DNA from: Verrucomicrobiaceae bacterium | GTDB taxonomy: Bacteria > Verrucomicrobiota > Verrucomicrobiae > Verrucomicrobiales > Akkermansiaceae | Length of the DNA: 13,487 nucleotides | NCBI GenBank assembly: GCA_947372405.1 | Contig: CANBTO010000075.1 | Span: forward strand, 1 to 13,487 | Direction of reading: 5' to 3' | Shown here: positions 1-7,379 of the stretch, piece after piece | How positions within the stretch are numbered: the first letter of the stretch is position 1 | Layout: every line of letters begins with the position of its first letter | Made by a program: the position numbers and the translations under genes | The notes under the pieces: generated by a model | Databases searched by the model: none | Told to the model about the DNA's origin: nothing | The model's input: the letters and a program-made list of their open reading frames with translations, nothing else

Positions 1-58
1 CCGATGGCCCGGCTGTCAAACCCGCGGAATCGGAATCAGGTGGTTTTCCCGATCAACG

Positions 59-95
59 TCCGCCCGGTGGGCATGCGCGTCAAGTTAAGGGCGGA
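59..95. repeat. Short inverted repeat enclosing the left arm of the 70-259 element
   Basis: TCCGCCC (59-65) and GGGCGGA (89-95) are a perfect 7-bp inverted pair that surrounds most of the left arm of the larger element. It can form a stem with a 23-nt loop. The right arm has no such pair. It may be part of the repeat or chance in GC-rich DNA. Confidence 0.35.
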
Positions 96-259
96 TTACT
101 CAAAAAGCCGACAAACGGGCGGTTCAAGGAGCGGCGGAGCATGTCCGCCGACACCCATGGAAAGCCAATGTCCGGCGCATCCGCTCATCTCATTGCCAGC
201 TCATGTACATCGGCGAACACGTTTCGCCGCTCCTTGGCCCATAACTTGACGCGCATGCC
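70..259. repeat. Compact element bounded by 23-bp inverted repeats, with nested inverted hairpins (MITE-like)
   Basis: The arms 70-92 and 237-259 are reverse complements at 22 of 23 positions; the outer part reads GGCATGCGCGTCAAGTTA from both ends. Inside, 125-151 and 210-236 are a second inverted pair, 23 of 27 identical. Each inner copy is itself a hairpin with a 7-bp stem and 5-nt loop: 132-138 with 144-150, and its counterpart at 211-229. One stem pair differs between copies as G-C versus A-T, so the change is compensatory. The right inner copy touches the right arm, while 32 bp separate the left copy from the left arm. I see no target-site duplication and no transposase. It could be a non-autonomous mobile repeat or a dispersed intergenic repeat. 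The structure is seen directly; mobility is inference. Confidence 0.6.
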
Positions 260-297
260 TCTAGGGGCGAGCCATGGGCGGGCGCGGCGGTTGGGAC

Positions 298-379
298 GCC
301 CCTTCAGGGCTCGGGTCATTTTCGCGACGGGTGACCCAGGGCGTTGCCCTGGGCTGGTATGGAGCCGGGCCGTTGGCCC
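298..379. repeat. REP-like run of GC-rich hairpins
   Basis: Three palindromic units follow one another. The first is GCCC (298-301) with GGGC (307-310). The second is CCCAGGGC (335-342) with GCCCTGGG (346-353) around a GTT loop. The third is GGGCC (367-371) with GGCCC (375-379), again around a GTT loop. Two hairpins sharing the loop GTT, 13 bases apart, are unlikely to be chance. The stretch is noncoding although it is open in several frames. From memory, similar hairpin modules between genes are common in Verrucomicrobia and Planctomycetes genomes, but I could not check this. It may stabilise the 3' end of the sulfatase transcript, being about 170-250 nt downstream of its stop. Confidence 0.5.
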
Positions 380-417
380 TCAAGAGACGCGCTACGGGGC
401 TACTCGTCGTCATCGGT

Positions 418-555
418 TCATCGGTGGAGGCTGAGCCTCTTGTATTGGCCAGCGCTGTTTCGATCCGGGCCGGGAGCGATGATGTCGCGGTCCATAGCCC
501 AGTGGTGGTTCTTGCAGAGGACGAGGCCGTTGGTGGGGTGATTGTTATGGAACTC
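418..555 (-). pseudogene. C-terminal remnant of an HNH endonuclease (HNH_2 / COG3440-like)
   Basis: On the minus strand the 45 codons 555-421, followed by TGA at 418-420, read EFHNNHPTNGLVLCKNHHWA, then MDRDIIAPGPD and a short tail. The pattern N-G-L-x-L-C-x-x-H-H-W-A-x-D-R-x-x-I-A-P-G is typical of the second half of HNH nucleases of the predicted-restriction-endonuclease type. The first catalytic His block and the whole N-terminal part are missing. No plausible start exists: upstream, the same frame runs into the sulfatase gene read out of phase and has no HNH features. An 8-bp tandem duplication (TCATCGGT at 410-417 and 418-425) overlaps its end. It is best read as a relic joined to the sulfatase 3' end by an old deletion or insertion. 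The motif match is by eye. Confidence 0.55.
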
Positions 556-2161
556 ACTTGGGCGAAACGCTCGCCGCGATGGCCTCGGTGATGGTTTTGG
601 TTCCACCGGCCACCTTGCCCGGGGAAGGAGCATAGGAACTTTCTTTCGGCCATGTCTTCGGGTCGGCGAACTGGTCGTCGTCCTTGTATTCCTTTTTCAG
701 CCGGGCGATCTCGGCCTTGAGTTCGGTGAACTTGGCGGCGACTTCGGGCACGTTCGCTTCGTCGAAAAGCAGGTTGTGTTGTTCGGTGGGATCCTTGGTG
801 AGATCGAACATCTCGTAGGCATCCTTCTTCCAGAAGTAGATGAGCTTGTGGGTGGCGGTGCGGACGCCGAGGTGGGCGGCGGTGTTGTGATCGCCGGGAT
901 CGTGATAGTAGCGGTAATAGACGCAGGTCCGCCAGTCGGCGGGCGCTTCGCCGCGCAGCAGCGGGGCGAGAGAGCGGCCTTGCATCGAATCCGGAACGGG
1001 CAGTCCGGCGAGGTCGAGGAAGGTGGGCGCGAGGTCGATGTTGGCAATGAACTGGGCGGGAGTGGAGCCAACCTTGATGCCGGGGCCGCGCGCTAACAGC
1101 GGGACCCTGAGGCCGGGTTCATACATGAAACGTTTGTCATATAACCCGAGGTCGCCGAGATACCAACCGTTGTCCGCGGAGTAAATGACGATGGTGTTTT
1201 TCGCGAGACCGTTCTTTTCGAGGTAGTCGAGGATTTTCCCCACGCCGTCATCGACGCCCTGCACGCAGGCGAGGTAGTCCTGCATGTAACGCTGGTATTT
1301 CCACTTCGCGAGTTCCCTGCCGGTGAGGGTCTTCTTCGTTCCGTCGGGCTGTGTGAGTTCGACTTCAGTCGGTTTCGTTTTGAGCCATTTCGAGCGTGCG
1401 GGGCCCTTGATGTCGGCGGGCAGTTCCAGCTTGAGGTCCGAGCGGGTCAGGTCGTTGGCGACGGTTTGTTTATTGAACGGAAGCGCGGTGGGGCGGGTGC
1501 GGTAGTCGTCCCACAACGTGTCCGGCTCGGGGATGACCTTGTCCTTGAAGAGCGCCTTGTTCCGCTCGTCGGGCTCCCATTCACGATGCGGCGCCTTGTG
1601 GTGGAGCATGAGGAAGAACGGTTTGTCCTTCGGCCGCGTGTCGAGCCACTCGATGCCGAGCTGTGTGGTGATGTCCGTGCAGTGGCCCTGAATGGTGAAC
1701 TGGTGGCCGGCCACGAGGAAGGTGGGGTTCCAATACACGCCCTGGCCGGGCAGCACGATCCAGCGGTCGAAGCCGGTGGGATCGGAACCGAGGTGCCACT
1801 TGCCGATCATGCCGGTGTGGTAGCCGCCGGCCTGCAGGTGCTTCGCGACGGTGTTGCGCGAGCCGTCGAAGCGGTTGAAGACCGGCACGCCGTTGAGGTG
1901 GGAGTATTGGCCCGTTAGAAGCGTGGCGCGGCTGGGGGTGCAGATCGAGTTGGTGACGAAGGAATTGGTGAATCGCGCGCCTTCCTTGGCGAGGCGGTCG
2001 ATGTTGGGCGTTTGGTTCACCTTGGAGCCATAGGCGGAGATGGCGTTCTGGGCGTGGTCGTCGGAAAAGATGAACAGGATGTTGGGGCGCTGCGGTTCGC
2101 CGGCGAAGGCCGGGCCGCCCATGCAGGCTGATAGAAAAATCGAGAGCAGTTGGTGTTTCAT
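554..2161 (-). CDS. Secreted family S1 sulfatase with C-terminal DUF4976-like region
   Basis: This 535-residue protein hydrolyses sulfate esters, probably on a polysaccharide, outside the cytoplasm. The metal-binding Asp pair is at 34-35. The formylglycine motif C-T-P-S-R is at 74-78 (Cys74). G-K-W-H is at 120-123, H-H-K-A-P-H at 187-192 and S-A-D-N-G-W at 328-333. Residues 210-290 form an insertion, and 430-500 resemble the C-terminal DUF4976 region (L-Y/F-D-L-x-x-D-P-x-E type, 451-460). The start at 2161 was chosen because it begins a signal peptide; an in-frame start at 2251 would overlap the upstream sulfatase and add a basic, non-signal leader. Residues L10-S-A-C13 form a lipobox, so it may be a lipoprotein; cleavage after A-F-A (18-20) is the alternative. 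It lies 19 nt after the upstream gene, with no Shine-Dalgarno sequence. The substrate is unknown; resemblance to N-acetylglucosamine-6-sulfatase-like members is only an impression. Confidence 0.93.
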   Translation of the reverse strand: MKHQLLSIFLSACMGGPAFAGEPQRPNILFIFSDDHAQNAISAYGSKVNQTPNIDRLAKEGARFTNSFVTNSICTPSRATLLTGQYSHLNGVPVFNRFDGSRNTVAKHLQAGGYHTGMIGKWHLGSDPTGFDRWIVLPGQGVYWNPTFLVAGHQFTIQGHCTDITTQLGIEWLDTRPKDKPFFLMLHHKAPHREWEPDERNKALFKDKVIPEPDTLWDDYRTRPTALPFNKQTVANDLTRSDLKLELPADIKGPARSKWLKTKPTEVELTQPDGTKKTLTGRELAKWKYQRYMQDYLACVQGVDDGVGKILDYLEKNGLAKNTIVIYSADNGWYLGDLGLYDKRFMYEPGLRVPLLARGPGIKVGSTPAQFIANIDLAPTFLDLAGLPVPDSMQGRSLAPLLRGEAPADWRTCVYYRYYHDPGDHNTAAHLGVRTATHKLIYFWKKDAYEMFDLTKDPTEQHNLLFDEANVPEVAAKFTELKAEIARLKKEYKDDDQFADPKTWPKESSYAPSPGKVAGGTKTITEAIAASVSPK

Positions 2162-2180
2162 GAGAATGTGTCGTGAGCTG

Positions 2181-3674
2181 TCATTGCGGGATGGGATCGC
2201 CGCGGTGGACCTTCCTGCCCTCCCACACGGCCTCGTCCGAGTCGCTGTCATAGGTCAGGATGCGGTCGGCGCTGCCGGGCGCGGGCGGCAGGTCGGTCTT
2301 CGGCAGCCACTTCCTTTGATCCGCGATCACGGCTGCGAACTCCGGTTTCCCGGCGAGGTTGGTCCATTCGTTGGGATCCTTGGTGACGTCGTAAAGTTCC
2401 TCGCTGCCGTCGGCGTAATGGATGTAACGCCAGCGCTCACTGTTGATGGCGTGGTTCCCCTGGTTGCAGGTGGTGATGGCGGGACGTTCTCTAACGGTCG
2501 CGGCGTCCTTGAGCTGGGGAGCGAGGCTCAAGCCTTCCAGATCATTCCTAACAGCAACACCGGTGAGTCCGATGAGCGTGGGATAGATGTCCATGAGTTC
2601 CGCAGGCTGCATGCAGCGCTGGCCGCCCTTCACGCCGGGACCGGCGAAGATGAGGGGAACCCTGGTGCTCCGATCCCACAGGCTGTTCTTCCCCGTGATG
2701 TCCTTCTCGCCGAGATGCCAGCCGTTGTCACCCCAGACGACGACGATCGTGTTGTCGGCGACGCCCGCTTCATCAAGTGCGGCGAGCAAGCGGCCGACCT
2801 GGGAGTCCACGAAGCTGGTGCAGGCGAGATAGCTCCGGACGAGATTGCGCCACTGGTGATGCTCCTTCAACCAGGACAGGCGAGGTTCCGGCAGTTTCCA
2901 GTGAAGATACCATGAAAAATGCGGGGTATCGTCACGGTCGCCCTCGTGGAATTCCGGCAATATACTGTCATCATCCGGGTAGAGATCGAACCACTTCTGC
3001 GTGGCATAACAAGGCACATGCGGCAGGAAGAAACCGGCGGCGATGAAAAACGGCTGGTCCTTGGGCGCGGACTTGATCTGATCGATGGCCCAGCTTGCCA
3101 CCTTGTAATCGCCCTTGCCGGTGTCGTCGTTGTCGAGCGGCCAAACGCCCCAGTCCATCAGCGGATTGTCGCCCATGGGCGTGGGTCCCACGAGTTTCTT
3201 CGGAGGTCTGGTGCCGACGCCGCCAAGGGGCGCGGTGATCTGGAACTCGGGTGAGGCATCCGGGCCTTCAGCGCCGGCGGTCGTGCCGTGGTGATAGATC
3301 TTACCGGTCGCCGCGGTGCGGTAGCCGTTGGCGGCGAAGTGCTGCGGCAGCGCGACGCGGTCCTTCAACGCCGGCACCTTGCGCGGCTGCGGGGCGAGGC
3401 CGTAAACGCCCGTCGAGGACGGACGCAGCCCGAACAGCAGGCTGGTGCGGGAGGGATTGCACAGCGGCGCGTTGCAATGCGCGTTGAGAAACGTGGTGCC
3501 GCGCGCGGCGAGCTTGTCGAGATTCGGAGTCTTGGCGGAAGGTTTCGCGCCCAGATGGCCGATCATGTCGTTCTGGTCGTCAATGGCGATGAAGAGGATG
3601 TTAGGCCGATTACCGGCGTGTGACCACCCGGAGAGAATCCAGCAGGCGGAGAACAGAACGAGGGAAAGTTTCAT
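2181..3674 (-). CDS. Secreted S1 sulfatase, iduronate-2-sulfatase-like
   Basis: The protein has 497 residues with a signal peptide ending near H19-A20. Asp32-Asp33 bind the metal, and C-N-P-S-R at 72-76 carries the formylglycine Cys72. The signature W-G-D-N-G-W-H-L-G-E-K (314-324), followed by S-L-W-D-R-S-T-R-V-P-L (331-341), is the pattern of iduronate-2-sulfatase and related choline-sulfatase-like enzymes (SulfAtlas S1_7 type). The C-terminal part has the usual E-L-Y-D-V-T-K-D-P-N-E-W-T-N-L segment (426-440). Bacterial members act on several sulfated sugars, including 2-O-sulfated ones, so activity on iduronate is not implied. The start is 8 nt past the SGNH hydrolase stop, and the downstream sulfatase follows after 19 nt, so co-transcription is very likely. 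Confidence 0.94.
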   Translation of the reverse strand: MKLSLVLFSACWILSGWSHAGNRPNILFIAIDDQNDMIGHLGAKPSAKTPNLDKLAARGTTFLNAHCNAPLCNPSRTSLLFGLRPSSTGVYGLAPQPRKVPALKDRVALPQHFAANGYRTAATGKIYHHGTTAGAEGPDASPEFQITAPLGGVGTRPPKKLVGPTPMGDNPLMDWGVWPLDNDDTGKGDYKVASWAIDQIKSAPKDQPFFIAAGFFLPHVPCYATQKWFDLYPDDDSILPEFHEGDRDDTPHFSWYLHWKLPEPRLSWLKEHHQWRNLVRSYLACTSFVDSQVGRLLAALDEAGVADNTIVVVWGDNGWHLGEKDITGKNSLWDRSTRVPLIFAGPGVKGGQRCMQPAELMDIYPTLIGLTGVAVRNDLEGLSLAPQLKDAATVRERPAITTCNQGNHAINSERWRYIHYADGSEELYDVTKDPNEWTNLAGKPEFAAVIADQRKWLPKTDLPPAPGSADRILTYDSDSDEAVWEGRKVHRGDPIPQ

Positions 3675-3682
3675 GACGCTTC

Positions 3683-4486
3683 TTACTGGCCGGACTTCAC
3701 GAGTGATTCAGAAATTTTCTCCACGACCTGTTTTGCGAGCAAGCCATACCCTTGAGTGGTGAAGTGAACATCTCCGGGCTTGCTGAACATCGCGGGCGGA
3801 AATGCCTTGGTCGTCGCGTAGAGGTCATCCGTCGGAATTCCATGTCGCTGCATGACACGCCCGGCGATGGCGTTGTATTTCACTTCATCGCCCACAATCC
3901 TGCCCACCTCGCCATCCGGCACCACGGTGGTGCTCGCCCAAATGAGTTTCGCGCCGGTGGTTTCCAGCCGTTTGACGAGCTGCTCCAGATGTTTTTCGTA
4001 ATCCTCGGGAGTCGTGGAGAGCTTGCCGCCGATCTTGTCGCGGTTGCCTTGGGCTTTCGATGCGGGATTGCGATAACACAAATCCCAAAGCCCCCAGTTG
4101 AAATGAATCACAGTCCATTTTCGATCGCCCAGCCATGCGTCGATTTTCGCAATGCCGATGGTGGTGTCTCCGCAGTTGTCCGGCCCATTGCCATGCATCG
4201 GACGATAGACATTCGCCTTGCCGACAAGTCCATTCCGCACAAGCCGCGTGTAGCCAATGGAAATCGAGTCACCAATGATGAGAACGTTTTGAAGCTTCGG
4301 ATCTTCAGAGAAACTCCAATCCCCTTTCAAGTCCGCTGCAGGCGTAAAGGGCTTTTCCTCTCCCGCGATCAAGCCACAAGGCGACAGAAATAGTGCCGCG
4401 AACAGGAAGAAACCTCCGGCAGTCACCAGGCCCATGAAGCACCGTGACCGGACGATGGATTTTCGGATGGATTCAATTCGTTTCAT
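3683..4486 (-). CDS. Secreted SGNH/GDSL hydrolase, probable carbohydrate esterase
   Basis: The protein has 267 residues. A long basic N-terminus (K2 to R15) precedes the hydrophobic stretch 17-42, a signal peptide or membrane anchor. Block I is I-I-G-D-S-I-S-I-G (70-78), with Ser74 as nucleophile. A block III-like region is H-F-N-W-G-L-W-D (128-135), where Asn130 may form the oxyanion hole. The last block is G-D-V-H-F-T-T-Q-G-Y (238-247), with His241 catalytic. Here the Asp is two residues before the His (D-V-H) instead of the usual D-x-x-H. Such enzymes remove acetyl or other acyl groups from sugars, which fits a locus for an acylated sulfated glycan. The start at 4486 was preferred because the longer frame from 4714 overlaps the upstream sulfatase and lacks a signal sequence. 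The acyl substrate cannot be predicted. Confidence 0.88.
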   Translation of the reverse strand: MKRIESIRKSIVRSRCFMGLVTAGGFFLFAALFLSPCGLIAGEEKPFTPAADLKGDWSFSEDPKLQNVLIIGDSISIGYTRLVRNGLVGKANVYRPMHGNGPDNCGDTTIGIAKIDAWLGDRKWTVIHFNWGLWDLCYRNPASKAQGNRDKIGGKLSTTPEDYEKHLEQLVKRLETTGAKLIWASTTVVPDGEVGRIVGDEVKYNAIAGRVMQRHGIPTDDLYATTKAFPPAMFSKPGDVHFTTQGYGLLAKQVVEKISESLVKSGQ

Positions 4487-4607
4487 GGAATGGCATTTTT
4501 GAGTTTTCAGTAGCCTACATCCGCCTGAAACCGCCACCTCGGAGTGGGCGGTCGGTGAGACATTTGTCGGGGAAAAGCCACAGTCCATAAAGCTCCATGA
4601 GATTGTC
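4487..4607 (-). promoter_or_regulatory. 121-nt intercistronic gap with a GC-rich hairpin
   Basis: This is the second longest gap in the run. On the plus strand, CCGCCAC (4531-4537) and GTGGGCGG (4544-4551) pair around CTCGGA with one bulged base. In the direction of transcription no T-run follows, so it is not a classical terminator. It could be an RNA-processing or stability element, or part of a leader for the SGNH gene. A short palindrome, GAGATTGTCTC, lies at 4597-4607 by the upstream stop. I found no convincing promoter: TTGAGA at the upstream end is followed after 16 nt only by TATGGA. Confidence 0.3.
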
Positions 4608-5930
4608 TCAATTTCCCAATGAATCAAAGACCGCCTGCAGGGACTTGCGGGCACCAGCCTCCCTTTCCGGATTGCTGTTTTCGTCCGGCCCGGCCGGATC
4701 CTCCCACAGTTCAACGACTCTACGGAGCTGGTTCCTGTTGTTCAGCATGTAATCGCTGTTTCGGACCTGCCGGGCACCTTCATACTGGATATGAACCCAC
4801 TCCCGAGGATGGCCGGGCATTCCGAGAAGCCGGGGGGCGAAACTTCGACCATGGATCTCCGCGTCGGGCATCGACGCGTGCGTCAATTCACACAGCGTGG
4901 GCAACAGATCCGAAAAATCTATCAGATCATCGCAGGCAGATCCCTCCTTGATGTGGTCCGGCCAGCGCACGATGAGCGGAACATGGGTGCCACGGTCAGT
5001 CATCGTTCCCTTGCCGCCGCGGATACGTTTGCCGTCCCCCCAAGTGTTGGTTAGATCACGGTCGGTTCCATTGTCCGCGAGGAAGATCACGATGGTATTG
5101 TTCACGATGCCCTGCTCTTCCAGCGTCTGTAGGATCCGCCCGACATGCTTGTCGAGATAGGCCACCATGTCGGGGAAATACTTCGGGTCGCCCTTGTGGC
5201 CGATGACCGGTTCCCGGTAGCCCTGATCCTTGCTGTCCGGTGTCGGCTCCCATGGGAAGTGTGGAAGGCAGGTGGCGTAATAGGCCAGAAACGGCTGTTT
5301 CTTCGCCACGTTCGACTTGATGAAATCGAGATAGAACTCGAGGTCCACATCAGGCCCGTAACGGTCCTTGATCCGGTCTGCAATCACCTCACCGTCACGG
5401 ATAAGATAAGGCGTCCAGTAGCGCGTCGTCTTTTTCCCGTCATCACCGAAAATCCGCCATGTCTGATAGTGATCAAATCCAAATTCATTGATGGTGTTGT
5501 GCCGGTGTTCGAGTGACATGTGCCACTTTCCAACCAGTTCCGTTGCGTATCCCGCCTGCTTGAGTTGCCGTGCGAAACTGGGTTGGTCCGGATGCAGATA
5601 CACGTCTTCCTTGTTCTTCGTATCAAGGACCGTGGTCAGACCGTTTTTGAATGGATAGCGGCCGGTCAGCAAGGATGCGCGTGAGGGAGAGCAGTAGGGA
5701 TTGGAGAAACAGCGGGAGAAGCGCATACCCTGCATCGCAAGCCTGTCGATGTTCGGGGTTTTGAGAGACGTTCCCCCGTAGGAAGACAGGCACTCCACCC
5801 CCAGATCATCGGCCAGGATGATGACGATGTTCGGCCCTGTCGCTGCCGCTCCTGACGCAACGGCCGCCAAACCGAAGGCCGCCAAAACCCACAGCATGCC
5901 GCATTTCGCTACTGGTTTGTAATAGTTCAT
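4608..5930 (-). CDS. Secreted S1 sulfatase
   Basis: The protein has 440 residues, with an N-terminal signal peptide whose hydrophobic core is about 12-30. Asp41-Asp42 bind the metal. C-S-P-S-R is at 80-84 (Cys80 becomes formylglycine), G-K-W-H at 134-137 and L-P-H-F-P-W at 222-227. A-D-N-G-T-D (285-290) supplies the second metal-binding set, and G-G-K-G-T-M-T-D-R-G-T-H-V-P-L (305-319) carries the usual Lys and Arg near the active site. G-K-W-H is followed by M-S where most relatives have L-G, and the C-terminal region is shorter than in its neighbours. The start at 5930 lies after AGGGACA, one of the few plausible Shine-Dalgarno-like stretches here; a longer frame to 5993 would overlap the upstream gene. 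The family is certain; the target sugar position is unknown. Confidence 0.93.
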   Translation of the reverse strand: MNYYKPVAKCGMLWVLAAFGLAAVASGAAATGPNIVIILADDLGVECLSSYGGTSLKTPNIDRLAMQGMRFSRCFSNPYCSPSRASLLTGRYPFKNGLTTVLDTKNKEDVYLHPDQPSFARQLKQAGYATELVGKWHMSLEHRHNTINEFGFDHYQTWRIFGDDGKKTTRYWTPYLIRDGEVIADRIKDRYGPDVDLEFYLDFIKSNVAKKQPFLAYYATCLPHFPWEPTPDSKDQGYREPVIGHKGDPKYFPDMVAYLDKHVGRILQTLEEQGIVNNTIVIFLADNGTDRDLTNTWGDGKRIRGGKGTMTDRGTHVPLIVRWPDHIKEGSACDDLIDFSDLLPTLCELTHASMPDAEIHGRSFAPRLLGMPGHPREWVHIQYEGARQVRNSDYMLNNRNQLRRVVELWEDPAGPDENSNPEREAGARKSLQAVFDSLGN

Positions 5931-5965
5931 TGTCCCTGCCTTTGTTTTCGGAAAACCCTGATATG

Positions 5966-7321
5966 TTATCGTTCGCCAACCGCGGCGACCCACTGTTTGT
6001 GATACCTAAACAACTCGCCGACAAGTTCGGGAGCCACCCGGATGAGATTGTTCTTCTCGGCGATGTCATTCCCCAAATCGACCAGGGTCAGGGCATCGTC
6101 GCCTTTTCCTATCAGTTTCCAGGTACCCTTGCGGACAGCCCACGCCTCACCGAACATCCAGTGCAAAACCCGATCCGGGATTTTCGCATCGCCTTTCAGG
6201 AGCGGCAGGAGATCCACGCCGTCCAACGGGTGGCCTTCCGGAACAGGCGCGCCCGCGAGCTTCGCGAAAGTCGGCAGAAGATCCATGGTCATGACCACCT
6301 GGTCACTGGTTCTTCCACCGGCAATCACGCCCGGCCACGAGGCGATGCACGGCACGCGGTGGCCGCCCTCGAACATGCTGCCTTTCCTGCCTTGCAGAAT
6401 ACCGTTCGCGGCGAAACCACGAGGCGCGGCGGGGCCGTTGTCCGAACAGAAGATCACCAGCGTGTTCTTTTCCAGATGTTGTTCGCGCAAGGCGCCGATG
6501 ACAGCGCCGACCGCTTCATCAAGAACCTCGACCATCTCCTTGTAGGTTTCCGCCGGGGATTTTTTCGAAGCCGCGTCACGCCCCTGCCATGGTTCGTGCG
6601 GCGCCTCATGCGCGAGGTAGAGGAAGAACGGCTTGTCCTTGTTGCGCGCGATGAAGTCCGTGGCATATCTGGCTAACAGATCCGTGGTATAACCTTCCTC
6701 GTTCTCCACTTTCCTGTCCTTCCACCAATCCAGCTCCTTCATGCCGTAGCCCGCGACGTGCGTGTGATAATCCACGTTTCCGCCGACGTAACCGCGGAAC
6801 TCGTCGAAGCCATGATTCATCGGGTGGAACTTGTAGTCGTATCCCAGATGCCACTTGCCGAAGAGGGCGCTGCGGTATCCGGCCTGATCGAGCAGACGCG
6901 GAATGGTCATCTCGCTGCTGGAGATGCCCCAGGCCCAGCGTTGCGCCGGGTTCGCCCTGCGCTGTTCGCGATATACCGGTGAAAGCTCCTCGTCCTCGAC
7001 CCATGCACAGCGCTGCTGATAGCGCCCGGTCATCAAGGCCGCCCGCGTCGGCGAACACATCGCGCCGTTGCTGTGGAAATCGGTGAACCGCACGCCGCTG
7101 GCAGCAAGACGATCGATGTTCGGTGTTTTGACCTCCGGGCAGCCGTAGCAACCCAACGAACCGTATCCCAGATCGTCGGCGAGGATGAGAACGATGTTGG
7201 GTTTTTCACCCTGTGGTTTTGCTGACGGAGCGTCCTCCGTCCCGGTCTCCGCGGCCGCGCGCGCCATGGAGAAAGCGGCGAACAGGGCGCAGATCACGGA
7301 CGGGAGAAACGTTCTTTTCAT
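5966..7321 (-). CDS. Secreted S1 sulfatase, arylsulfatase A / GALNS-like
   Basis: The protein has 451 residues, with a signal peptide of about 1-24 and then a short acidic, Ala- and Pro-rich linker (25-38). Asp49-Asp50 bind metal. C-S-P-T-R is at 89-93 (Cys89), G-K-W-H-L-G at 155-160, H-E-A-P-H at 238-242, S-D-N-G at 293-296, and G-R-K-G-S-M-F-E-G-G-H-R-V-P at 311-324. The order and spacing match arylsulfatases of the cerebroside / N-acetylgalactosamine-6-sulfatase group that are numerous in Planctomycetes and Verrucomicrobia. Residues 397-426 (V-R-K-G-T-W-K-L-I onward) are the usual C-terminal strand region. The gene follows the beta-helix gene by 58 nt without a visible ribosome-binding site. 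The start at 7321 is set by the signal peptide; the frame extends to 7456 into the previous gene. Confidence 0.93.
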   Translation of the reverse strand: MKRTFLPSVICALFAAFSMARAAAETGTEDAPSAKPQGEKPNIVLILADDLGYGSLGCYGCPEVKTPNIDRLAASGVRFTDFHSNGAMCSPTRAALMTGRYQQRCAWVEDEELSPVYREQRRANPAQRWAWGISSSEMTIPRLLDQAGYRSALFGKWHLGYDYKFHPMNHGFDEFRGYVGGNVDYHTHVAGYGMKELDWWKDRKVENEEGYTTDLLARYATDFIARNKDKPFFLYLAHEAPHEPWQGRDAASKKSPAETYKEMVEVLDEAVGAVIGALREQHLEKNTLVIFCSDNGPAAPRGFAANGILQGRKGSMFEGGHRVPCIASWPGVIAGGRTSDQVVMTMDLLPTFAKLAGAPVPEGHPLDGVDLLPLLKGDAKIPDRVLHWMFGEAWAVRKGTWKLIGKGDDALTLVDLGNDIAEKNNLIRVAPELVGELFRYHKQWVAAVGER

Positions 7322-7379
7322 ATGATTCGGGTCTTCGATTGTTAGAGCTGGACGGTAGGTGGAGGAAAAAGCCCTTCCA

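Noticed and set aside
410..425. Tandem TCATCGGT duplication as the cause of the HNH frameshift
   Set aside because: Removing one copy leaves the same stop codon in the HNH frame, so it does not explain the truncation.
4..434. Two overlapping plus-strand open frames at the left end
   Set aside because: They run through inverted repeats and hairpins, show no motif, and have Arg/Pro/Gly-rich composition expected of noncoding GC-rich DNA.
274..591. Plus-strand open frame containing a V-A-L-G-W-Y-G-A-G-P-L-A-L stretch
   Set aside because: The peptide is the translation of the GTT-loop hairpins; it is repeat sequence read as protein, not a gene.
261..653. Minus-strand open frame of 130 codons overlapping the sulfatase end
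   Set aside because: It is out of frame with both the sulfatase and the HNH remnant, and its composition is low-complexity S/T/P/R.
2040..2915. Plus-strand open frame of 291 codons
   Set aside because: It lies opposite two well-supported sulfatase genes and has no recognisable motif; it is an antisense shadow caused by GC-rich codon bias.
5930..6676. Plus-strand open frame of 248 codons
   Set aside because: It is antisense to the arylsulfatase at 5966-7321, which has all the catalytic motifs.
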